From JBEIUL01 sp044356865 (GTDB lineage: Bacteria > Planctomycetota > Phycisphaerae > Phycisphaerales > SM1A02), in the NCBI GenBank assembly GCA_044356865.1, contig JBIKVN010000230.1, positions 1 through 5,119 on the forward strand: a DNA stretch of 5,119 bases, in the 5' to 3' direction. The notes under the pieces were generated by a model, which saw only the letters and a program-made list of their open reading frames with translations, was not told the origin of the DNA and searched no databases. The position numbers were made by a program, and so were the translations under genes. Of the stretch, positions 1 to 4,836 are shown one piece after another. Position 1 is the stretch's first letter. The number at the start of each line of letters is the position of its first letter.

Positions 1-502
1 TCATGCTCGCGACAACGCCCGATCGGCACGCTTGCCTCGGCCATCGTGAGAAGGATCTCGCCGTTCCGCGGCTCGTTCCGTCACGTGCCATTCAGGAGCT
101 CCACGGAGCCGTTCTCGCACCCGCGTGGCGGTGGACTCGCGCCCGTGGTCGTGGCACCCGTGGCCCGGTATCCCACGCATTTCCATCAGCCGCGAAAACG
201 GCTCCGACACGCCATCTGGCCCGAGCCGTCTCGCGACGTCGATCGACGGGCATTCCCGTGATTCGCGTGCGGACCAACGTGCCGATGACGACGATCCTCG
301 CGAGGGATTCGCTCGGCGAGATCCAGCCGTGCGTTTCCGCATGGCTTGATGGGGGTGGCTTCCGCCGGTGACCTCCGCCGACGGTCGAACGTTTCCCTAC
401 CTCGCGGGAAGGATGGCGACGCCGCGCCGAAGTTGTCCCGGTCGACCGATGGAACTACCATCCTCGTCTTTACGCGGTGAGCGCGTCGACCGGCGGGATT
501 CG
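1..502. other. No recognisable gene (left-edge region)
   Basis: Several open frames cross this stretch on both strands, but all translate to arginine-, serine- and proline-rich protein with no motif or domain I recognise, and they overlap one another as expected by chance in GC-rich DNA. I see no tRNA, rRNA fragment, clear repeat or attachment site. The only structure I can support is a possible promoter near 433-461 for the sulfotransferase gene that follows. The region could hold a decayed gene or the end of an unfamiliar gene from beyond the left edge; the sequence alone does not decide this. Confidence 0.5.
433..461 (+). promoter_or_regulatory. Possible sigma70-type promoter of the zinc-finger sulfotransferase gene
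   Basis: TTGTCC (433-438) and TACCAT (456-461) are separated by 17 bases and each match four of six consensus positions. Transcription would start near 468, leaving a leader of about 35 bases before the ATG at 503. If real, this excludes the in-frame GTG at 368 as the start. The match is modest and could be chance. Confidence 0.35.
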
Positions 503-1585
503 ATGAACGATTCCGATACCCTACGAGATGAGGGCGGCTCCTGCTCCCATTGCGGCCGCGGCCGCGCCGAGGGCGCCCGACTCATCCGAGCACCGGCGGC
601 GCTCGTCTGCGAACGTTGCCTCGCTCGGCTGCCGGAATGGTTCCCTCCGGAGGAACGGCGCAAGCTCCGCGGGGTCAACTTCACGGGCGATCTCGAACAC
701 CTCGCGCGGCCGTGGAGGCTGCCGCGCCCCGAGTCCTGCGATCTCGTGATCTTCCAACACGTGCCGAAGAGCGGCGGCACCACGATCGACTTCGTCCTCT
801 CCGCCGTCGCCGAACGTTGCGGCCGGGGCTATCGCCGTTTCGGCGTGAGCCGCACGTTCATTCAACCGGTGTGGATCGTGCCCGGCTGGACCGGAGCCTG
901 GGACACGGTCGGGGAACACGCACGGAACGGCGAGACGACTTCCGGATTCGGCATCTGCTCGGGGCACTTTCCCTACGGCGTCCACCGACTCCTCGGCCGT
1001 CCCGCCCGCTACGTCACCCTGGTCCGCGATCCGCTGGCGCGTGAGATCTCAAGCTACAACTACCATCACCAGAACGGCTCGCTCGCCGACTCCGACTCCC
1101 TCGAGGATCTCCTGTCGCAGGGCCGGCTGCTCGACAATCCGCAGACCCGCATGCTCGCGGGGCCGGCGGCGATGCGCGGTCCGTGCACCGAGGACACCTT
1201 TCACCAGGCGATCGCCAACCTCGAACTCGACTTCGCGTTGGTGGGGGTGACCGAGCGGGCGCACGAGTTTCTGGGTGCGTTGCTGGGCCTTCTCGGGTTC
1301 CCGGCCGTGCAATACGTGCACAGCCGGGTGACCGCCATCCGCCGCATCGAATCGCCGGATCCGCGTCTCGGGGAGCTTCTCGGCCGGATCCACGCCTGGG
1401 ATGTTCGCCTCCATCGGCGCTGCGAGGAACGATGGCGGACCTTCGAGGAAAGGCATCGCGACTCGATCCCGGAATCGTCCTCGCCGACCGACGATTCCGA
1501 GATCGTCGTCGTCTCCGGAGCGCGGCGTGTCCAAGACTCCCCGACCCGGCCGTATCCAACGGCCGGTACTCGAGAGGATGCGTGA
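503..1585 (+). CDS. Sulfotransferase (Sulfotransfer_2-like) with an N-terminal ClpX-type Cys4 zinc finger
   Basis: The 360-residue protein probably transfers sulfate from PAPS to a glycan or other hydroxyl acceptor. Residues 14-39 form a C-x2-C-x18-C-x2-C module (C14, C17, C36, C39). Its spacing and its inner G, E, LI and P positions follow the ClpX zinc-binding domain. After a linker, HVPKSGGTT (86-94, K89) is the 5'-phosphosulfate-binding loop and RDPLAREISSY (175-185) the 3'-phosphate-binding motif. GHFPYG (around H155), NPQTRMLAG (212-220) and VGVTER (247-252) are typical of bacterial members of this family. The last 40 or so residues are hydrophilic, probably disordered. No signal peptide or membrane segment is seen, so it is likely cytoplasmic. 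ATG 503 was chosen because a weak GGCGGG lies five bases before it and the zinc module begins soon after; an in-frame GTG at 368 would add 45 residues without recognisable content. The sulfotransferase call is secure; the zinc module rests on motif spacing; the acceptor is unknown. Confidence 0.88.
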   Translation: MNDSDTLRDEGGSCSHCGRGRAEGARLIRAPAALVCERCLARLPEWFPPEERRKLRGVNFTGDLEHLARPWRLPRPESCDLVIFQHVPKSGGTTIDFVLSAVAERCGRGYRRFGVSRTFIQPVWIVPGWTGAWDTVGEHARNGETTSGFGICSGHFPYGVHRLLGRPARYVTLVRDPLAREISSYNYHHQNGSLADSDSLEDLLSQGRLLDNPQTRMLAGPAAMRGPCTEDTFHQAIANLELDFALVGVTERAHEFLGALLGLLGFPAVQYVHSRVTAIRRIESPDPRLGELLGRIHAWDVRLHRRCEERWRTFEERHRDSIPESSSPTDDSEIVVVSGARRVQDSPTRPYPTAGTREDA

Positions 1586-1634
1586 ACGCCGGACTCGAAG
1601 CACGGGTGATCGCGGAGTTCGGGGCACGTCCATG

Positions 1635-1649
1635 CGGGCGTCGCGCCCG
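1635..1649. terminator. Possible hairpin between convergent genes
   Basis: CGGGCG and CGCCCG form a perfect six-base stem around a TCG loop in the 72-base gap between the two convergent sulfotransferase genes, where a shared bidirectional terminator would be expected. No T-tract follows on either strand, and short stems are common in DNA this GC-rich, so the call is weak. Confidence 0.25.
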
Positions 1650-1657
1650 GCCGTCGG

Positions 1658-2356
1658 TCATGCCGTGACCGGCGAGCGGTTCCTGAAAAACTGCCCGGGA
1701 TCGTCGGGCAGCACGTCGGGCAGGCCGATCGCCCGCATGAAGGCCGGTATCACGCTCCCGTCCACCCCGACGGCCGCGTCGTAATCGACCGCCCTGACGT
1801 GCATCCGGCCGAACTCCTGCTCGTAGGTCGAGACGAGACGGTCGTAGTCGGCCAGCCAGGAGTCCGGCTCCACGTAGAGGGCCGACCGCGGATCGGACGA
1901 GCACTGGCGCCCGGGAACGCTCAGCACCTGCTGGCGATACGAACGGAGAAAGTCCCGCCGTTCCCGCAGGAAGACCACGATCGAGACGCGATGCTCGCGG
2001 CCGAGGAGGTCGTGGAGGCGAGCGACCTCGTCGGGAAACCGCAGGTAGCACAGATCCTCGTTGCTGAAGATCACGGTGTCCTCGGTGACCTCGCCCAGAA
2101 AATCGCGCACATGCCGCTGCACGCGCCCCGCGTAATCCGCTCCGCGGGCATCGGGGAAACGGAGGCGCGCGAACGAATCCCGGTCATCACGCAAGGCGGC
2201 GAGGCCGAGTTCCCCGTGGCATGTCCTGATTCCCCGGGTCCCGAGATAGAACCTGCAGTTCCTCTCGCTCAATGCATTCCGCGACGCATCCAGGAAGGCC
2301 TGGATCGACTTGGTGCCTGTCTTGTGCGTACCGACATGGACGATAAGGTTCTTCAC
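1658..2356 (-). CDS. Sulfotransferase-like protein with PAPS-binding motifs
   Basis: The 232-residue protein begins almost directly with the P-loop-like HVGTHKTGTKSIQ (residues 7-19, K12), the 5'-phosphosulfate-binding motif of PAPS-dependent sulfotransferases. FLRERRDFLRSYRQQ (129-143) fits the 3'-phosphate-binding segment, with S139 and Y140 at the usual places. A GTHKTGT motif at the extreme N-terminus is typical of a family of bacterial cytoplasmic proteins usually annotated only as sulfotransferase or hypothetical. The start is GTG; GGAAAGG about five bases upstream is a good ribosome binding site and supports it. The protein ends at FFRNRSPVTA, earlier than the 270-300 residues I expect from memory, so it may lack a C-terminal helix; the other two frames past the stop show no family-like continuation. 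It differs in family from the convergent sulfotransferase. I see no good promoter of its own, and it may be read through from the PDZ gene 77 bases upstream. Substrate unknown. Confidence 0.8.
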   Translation of the reverse strand: MKNLIVHVGTHKTGTKSIQAFLDASRNALSERNCRFYLGTRGIRTCHGELGLAALRDDRDSFARLRFPDARGADYAGRVQRHVRDFLGEVTEDTVIFSNEDLCYLRFPDEVARLHDLLGREHRVSIVVFLRERRDFLRSYRQQVLSVPGRQCSSDPRSALYVEPDSWLADYDRLVSTYEQEFGRMHVRAVDYDAAVGVDGSVIPAFMRAIGLPDVLPDDPGQFFRNRSPVTA

Positions 2357-2433
2357 GGTCGCCTTTCCGGATGGCCACCTCGGGCCGCGGTCGACGGGTT
2401 CGAAGCATATCGCTCACCTCGGGCGGGGTGCGC

Positions 2434-2817
2434 TCATCGGTGCACCGCGCGTGCGGCTTTCGCCGCCTCGGCCGCGACCGCGAACCTCGACGCGGGGCCC
2501 TCGCCGCGCCGCAGCGACAGCTCGACCGTATCGCCCGCCCTCACGCCGCGCAGCGCGGCCCGCAGCTCGTCGCGGGTGCGGATCTCGCGGCCGCCCACGG
2601 ACTCGAGCGTCCAACGGCCCTCGATGCCCGCCTTCGCGGCGGGCGATCCGGGCTGCACGTCGGTGATCTCGACGCGGCCGTCGGCGCCGTCCGCGAGCCG
2701 GAGGCCGAGCGGTCCGGCCCGCCGGGCGAGGGGCGCGGCGTCCTGCCCCGCAGGCACCGATGCGGCCAGCGCGAGGGCGATCACGGTCGAGGCGATACGG
2801 ACGGGAACGGTGAACAT
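2434..2817 (-). CDS. Small exported single-PDZ-domain protein
   Basis: The protein has 127 residues. Residues 1-23 form a signal peptide: an early Arg7, a hydrophobic core (STVIALALAAS) and a VPA cleavage site before Gly24. Residues 35-103 read as one PDZ domain: a GPLGLRL carboxylate-binding loop, VQPGSPAAKAGI (the conserved stretch before the second strand), and VGGREIRTRDELRAAL, the usual VNG..V.s.eel segment. No protease or other catalytic domain is attached, and the alanine-rich tail is short. Such a protein could act as a peptide-binding adaptor outside the cytoplasmic membrane; this is inference. It is transcribed divergently from the GntR gene from a recognisable promoter, and the sulfotransferase gene follows on the same strand after 77 bases. 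The ribosome binding site is weak (GAGAG seven bases before ATG). The PDZ call is fairly sure, the function unknown. Confidence 0.8.
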   Translation of the reverse strand: MFTVPVRIASTVIALALAASVPAGQDAAPLARRAGPLGLRLADGADGRVEITDVQPGSPAAKAGIEGRWTLESVGGREIRTRDELRAALRGVRAGDTVELSLRRGEGPASRFAVAAEAAKAARAVHR

Positions 2818-2855
2818 GCGGGGGCTCTCGCGGAGAACGGGCGGGCGGGACCGGG

Positions 2856-2885
2856 ATAATAGTGTGTTCTTGTTCGGTTCTACAA
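2856..2885 (-). promoter_or_regulatory. Sigma70-type promoter of the PDZ-protein gene
   Basis: Reading the minus strand, TTGTAG (2885-2880) and TATTAT (2861-2856) are 18 bases apart. The -10 matches five of six consensus bases and lies in a conspicuously AT-rich island within GC-rich DNA. Transcription would start near 2849, giving a leader of about 30 bases before the ATG at 2817. Confidence 0.5.
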
Positions 2886-2947
2886 GATCATGGCGGTGAC
2901 GGCCAGGGCCCGCCCGGCGGCGCCCCGGACTCCCGTGGACGCCCCCG

Positions 2948-2965
2948 CCGTCCGCCCGCGGACGG
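2948..2965. repeat. Inverted repeat between the divergent PDZ and GntR promoters
   Basis: CCGTCC and GGACGG form a perfect six-base stem around a GCCCGC loop. On the plus strand it is followed by the T-rich CTTGCTTTTGT at 2971-2981, which resembles an intrinsic terminator though the run is interrupted and separated from the stem. It could insulate the GntR promoter or bind a regulator, or be chance in GC-rich DNA. Confidence 0.35.
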
Positions 2966-2971
2966 GGCCGC

Positions 2972-2999
2972 TTGCTTTTGTCGCATCGTATGATACATT
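2972..2999 (+). promoter_or_regulatory. Likely promoter of the GntR/membrane-protein operon
   Basis: TTGCTT (2972-2977) and TACATT (2994-2999) are 16 bases apart; TATGAT at 2989-2994 is a better -10 by sequence but would leave only 11 bases of spacing. With the first pair, transcription would begin at or next to the GTG at 3006, giving a leaderless mRNA. The AT-rich patch stands out in its GC-rich surroundings. Confidence 0.4.
2988..2996. promoter_or_regulatory. Candidate GntR operator GTATGATAC
   Basis: GTAT-G-ATAC is a perfect dyad around one central base, ten bases before the regulator's start codon and overlapping the -10 region. Short palindromes over their own promoter are the usual autorepression sites of GntR-family regulators. 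The assignment to this regulator is inferred from position and symmetry. Confidence 0.45.
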
Positions 3000-3005
3000 C
3001 CTTCC

Positions 3006-3395
3006 GTGCTCACGATCTCGCTCGCCAGCCCCCTGCCGATCCACGACCAGCTCGTGGCGGGCCTGCGCGGGCTGATCGCGTCGGGCACGCTCGCCAAGGG
3101 CGATGAGCTGCCCCCGGTCCGGCAGCTCGCCGCCGACCTCGGCATCAACCTGAACACCGTGGCCCGCGCCTACCGCGAGCTCACCGACGCCGGGCTCCTC
3201 GCCTCGACGCGCGGGCGCGGCACCGTCGTCATCGCCACCGTCGAGCGGGCTTCGGGCCCCAAGGCCGAGGAACGCAAGCGCATCGAGGCCGGCATCGCCG
3301 CCGCGTTCCACGACGCGAAGATCGCGGGCCTGCCGCGCGGGACCGTCGAGTCGATCGTCCAACGGCAGATCGGCCGCCTCTGGAGCGGGGCGTAG
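3006..3395 (+). CDS. GntR-family transcriptional regulator, YtrA subfamily
   Basis: This 129-residue DNA-binding protein has the opening SPLPIHDQL (8-16) and winged helix-turn-helix typical of GntR proteins. LPPVRQLAADLGINLNTVAR (35-54) covers the recognition region, and AYRELTDAGLLASTRGRGTVV (55-75) the following helix and wing. After the wing only about 50 residues remain, predicted as two helices. This is the short dimerisation tail of the YtrA subfamily, not the larger effector domain of FadR or HutC types. GTG 3006 is the only possible start, because an in-frame stop lies at 2991-2993 and the family's N-terminus begins at once. No Shine-Dalgarno sequence precedes it, so translation is probably leaderless. 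The membrane-protein gene follows after 33 bases, and the pair is probably one autorepressed operon. YtrA regulators often control ABC-transporter operons; no ATPase gene is present here. Confidence 0.93.
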   Translation: MLTISLASPLPIHDQLVAGLRGLIASGTLAKGDELPPVRQLAADLGINLNTVARAYRELTDAGLLASTRGRGTVVIATVERASGPKAEERKRIEAGIAAAFHDAKIAGLPRGTVESIVQRQIGRLWSGA

Positions 3396-3428
3396 CCGGT
3401 ACACGGAACTTCCAAGCAGGGGAATCCC

Positions 3429-4352
3429 ATGTCAGACCCGACCATCGTCATCGGCCGCATCCTCATGCTCGTGTTTCCGCCGATCATGCTCATCCTCCCG
3501 CTCGCGCTCGTGCTGCTCGTCCCGCGTCGGCAGCCCGATGATGCCGAACGCATTCGGCAGCGAGGCATGCTTGCGTCACTGTCGATCGCGACGATCGTCG
3601 CCATCGCGGTCTGGGCGGGCTTGGTCCTGACTGGGATCCGCGTCCCGTGGGCGTCCTGGGTCGCGAACTTCTCGTGGGTGCTGTTCTTCCCGCTGTGGTT
3701 CGGACTCGCGTGGCCGCTGATCCGCACGCGGAACCCAGGCTGGGAAGGCGCGGTGCATGGCTCGGAGGGTGCGTCCGGATCGCTGCGCACCGCCTCGCTC
3801 GTCAACCGTGAGCGCAGGAACCCGGTGACCCGTGGCATGTGGGCGATTGCCGCGGTCGCCAGCGTCGTCGGCGCCGCGGCCATCGCGGCGCGCGGACTGA
3901 TGCCGTTCCCGCTCGAATCGTCCGGCCCGGGCGACGAGGCGTCTGCCACCGCGCAGCGCATCCAGTGGATGGTCTTCCTGGGCGTCTCGTGCATGGCGCC
4001 GCTCGGCCTCCTTTGGCTGCCCGTCGTACTGCGCTCGATGCTGCGCGAGCCCGAGCCGATGGACGCTGCCGGGTCCGCCGAGCTTGCGGCCCTCTACGAG
4101 CGGCAGCGGCGTCGCCGCCTCCTCGGGATGTTCTGGCTCAACGGCGTCGTCGCGCCGCTCGTCCTCGGCGGCATCTTCGCGCTGGCGACGTGGTTCCCGA
4201 ACGTCGGGGGCTTCTGGGGAATCGTCGGCGGCGTCGGTGGCTCGGCCCTCGGCATCGTCGGGGCCGTCTATGGCTTCATGATGTCGGCCGAGCGAGCGAG
4301 GATCGCGGAGGTCCGGGCGCGGCTCGACCGGTCGCGCGCCGCGGCAGGCTGA
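3429..4352 (+). CDS. Seven-helix integral membrane protein, partner of the GntR regulator
   Basis: I do not recognise a named family with certainty. The 307-residue protein has hydrophobic segments at about 6-31, 47-70, 76-98, 136-156, 178-201, 231-255 and 260-285. A polar loop at 99-135 contains LRTASLVNRERRNPV, and a charged loop at 203-230 ends in a basic cluster (RQRRRR). The tail after residue 285 is a charged helix (SAERARIAEVRARLDRSR), likely cytoplasmic. There is no signal peptidase site, catalytic motif or ATP-binding loop. The layout recalls DUF1648/SdpI-like membrane proteins that sit beside small GntR regulators, but I cannot confirm that from motifs. A good ribosome binding site (AGGGGA about six bases before ATG) marks the start. 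The gene lies 33 bases after the regulator and is probably cotranscribed and repressed by it. A role in envelope stress or in export of, or immunity to, a small toxic compound is only a guess. Confidence 0.85.
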   Translation: MSDPTIVIGRILMLVFPPIMLILPLALVLLVPRRQPDDAERIRQRGMLASLSIATIVAIAVWAGLVLTGIRVPWASWVANFSWVLFFPLWFGLAWPLIRTRNPGWEGAVHGSEGASGSLRTASLVNRERRNPVTRGMWAIAAVASVVGAAAIAARGLMPFPLESSGPGDEASATAQRIQWMVFLGVSCMAPLGLLWLPVVLRSMLREPEPMDAAGSAELAALYERQRRRRLLGMFWLNGVVAPLVLGGIFALATWFPNVGGFWGIVGGVGGSALGIVGAVYGFMMSAERARIAEVRARLDRSRAAAG

Positions 4353-4382
4353 GCTCGCCCCCGGCCCGGGCCCCGACGAGGC

Positions 4383-4411
4383 TTGACCTATACGACATGG
4401 CGTCGTACCTT
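4383..4411 (+). promoter_or_regulatory. Promoter of the blaI-like/M56 operon
   Basis: TTGACC (4383-4388) matches five of six -35 consensus bases; TACCTT (4406-4411) is a weak -10 after exactly 17 bases. Transcription would start near 4418, leaving about 44 bases before the ATG. Both dyad repeats described separately overlap this promoter or its start site, as expected for a repressed promoter. Confidence 0.5.
4391..4407. promoter_or_regulatory. Candidate BlaI operator 1 (TACGAC-N5-GTCGTA)
   Basis: TACGAC and GTCGTA are perfect inverted halves around five bases, lying between the -35 and -10 elements. BlaI/MecI proteins bind as dimers to short dyads of the TACA/TGTA type; the outer TAC...GTA bases here follow that pattern. 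A repressor bound here would block RNA polymerase. Confidence 0.65.
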
Positions 4412-4412
4412 G

Positions 4413-4429
4413 CACGACGCCGCGTCGTA
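4413..4429. promoter_or_regulatory. Candidate BlaI operator 2 (ACGAC-N5-GTCGT)
   Basis: This is a second copy with the same half-sites and the same five-base spacing (ACGAC 4414-4418, GTCGT 4424-4428); only the outermost T of the left half is changed to C. Its centre is 22 bases, about two helical turns, from that of operator 1, so two repressor dimers could bind on the same DNA face. It covers the predicted transcription start. Confidence 0.6.
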
Positions 4430-4461
4430 CCGCGGCCATCCCGGTCACCCGAGATCCCTCC

Positions 4462-4836
4462 ATGTCCGCCTCGCCGCTGGCCAACGCCGAACTCTCCGTC
4501 ATGGAACAGCTCTGGGACCGCGGCGGCCTCACCGCCCGGCAGATCCAGGACCGGCTCTACGGCGAGTCGGACCGGTCCCAGCACGGCACCGTGCAGCGTC
4601 TTCTGCAGCGGCTCGAGGACAAGGCCTTCGTGCGGCGCGAGAGAGGCGGGCCGGCGGCCGTCTTCGCCGCCCGGATTTCCCGCGAGGAGTACGCGGGCTC
4701 GCAACTCGCGTCGCTCGTCGACCGTCTGACGGGCGGATCGATCGCGCCGCTGCTTTCGCACCTGATCGACCAGAAGCGGCTGAGCCGCGCCGAGCTCCGC
4801 CGCCTCCGCGAGATCCTCGACGGGAGAGCGCCGTGA
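4462..4836 (+). CDS. blaI: BlaI/MecI/CopY-family transcriptional repressor
   Basis: The 124-residue protein has the full family layout. Residues 6-72 form the winged helix: LANAELSVMEQLWDRGGLTA (6-25), the recognition helix around GTVQRLLQRLEDKAFVRRE (42-60), and the wing ending in AVFAARIS (66-73). Residues 74-120 form the C-terminal dimerisation part, with the usual GGS...LLSHLI...LSRAELRRLREIL pattern. In MecI and BlaI of staphylococci the sensor-triggered cut lies between Asn101 and Phe102; by my remembered alignment this position is His100-Leu101 here. The following gene overlaps by four bases and encodes a membrane sensor peptidase, so the repressor is probably inactivated by it or by a downstream protease. 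Two dyads over the promoter suggest autorepression. The ribosome binding site is weak (GAGA seven bases before ATG). Many planctomycetes have several such pairs unrelated to beta-lactams, so resistance should not be assumed and the symbol denotes the family only. Confidence 0.93.
   Translation: MSASPLANAELSVMEQLWDRGGLTARQIQDRLYGESDRSQHGTVQRLLQRLEDKAFVRRERGGPAAVFAARISREEYAGSQLASLVDRLTGGSIAPLLSHLIDQKRLSRAELRRLREILDGRAP

Noticed and set aside
1..342. 113-codon open frame on the minus strand
   Set aside because: It is an Arg/Ser-rich translation without motif and competes with several equally long frames on both strands.
368..502. In-frame upstream extension of the zinc-finger sulfotransferase from GTG 368
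   Set aside because: The extra 45 residues have no recognisable content, and a plausible promoter at 433-461 lies inside the extension. ATG 503 places the zinc module near the N-terminus, as in ClpX.
1014..2051. 345-codon open frame on the minus strand
   Set aside because: It overlaps both sulfotransferase genes, is extremely rich in Arg, Pro and Gly, and has no motif. It is a shadow of GC-rich coding sequence.
1799..2899. 366-codon open frame on the plus strand
   Set aside because: It lies antisense to the second sulfotransferase and the PDZ gene, both of which have clear motifs, and it has no domain of its own.
4363..4372. GGCCCGGGCC palindrome after the membrane-protein gene, as a terminator
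   Set aside because: It is a perfect ten-base palindrome but has no loop and no T-tract, and such sites are frequent in this composition.
3576..4532. 318-codon open frame on the minus strand
   Set aside because: It is antisense to the membrane-protein gene and runs through the blaI promoter; its composition is charged and repetitive, without a domain.
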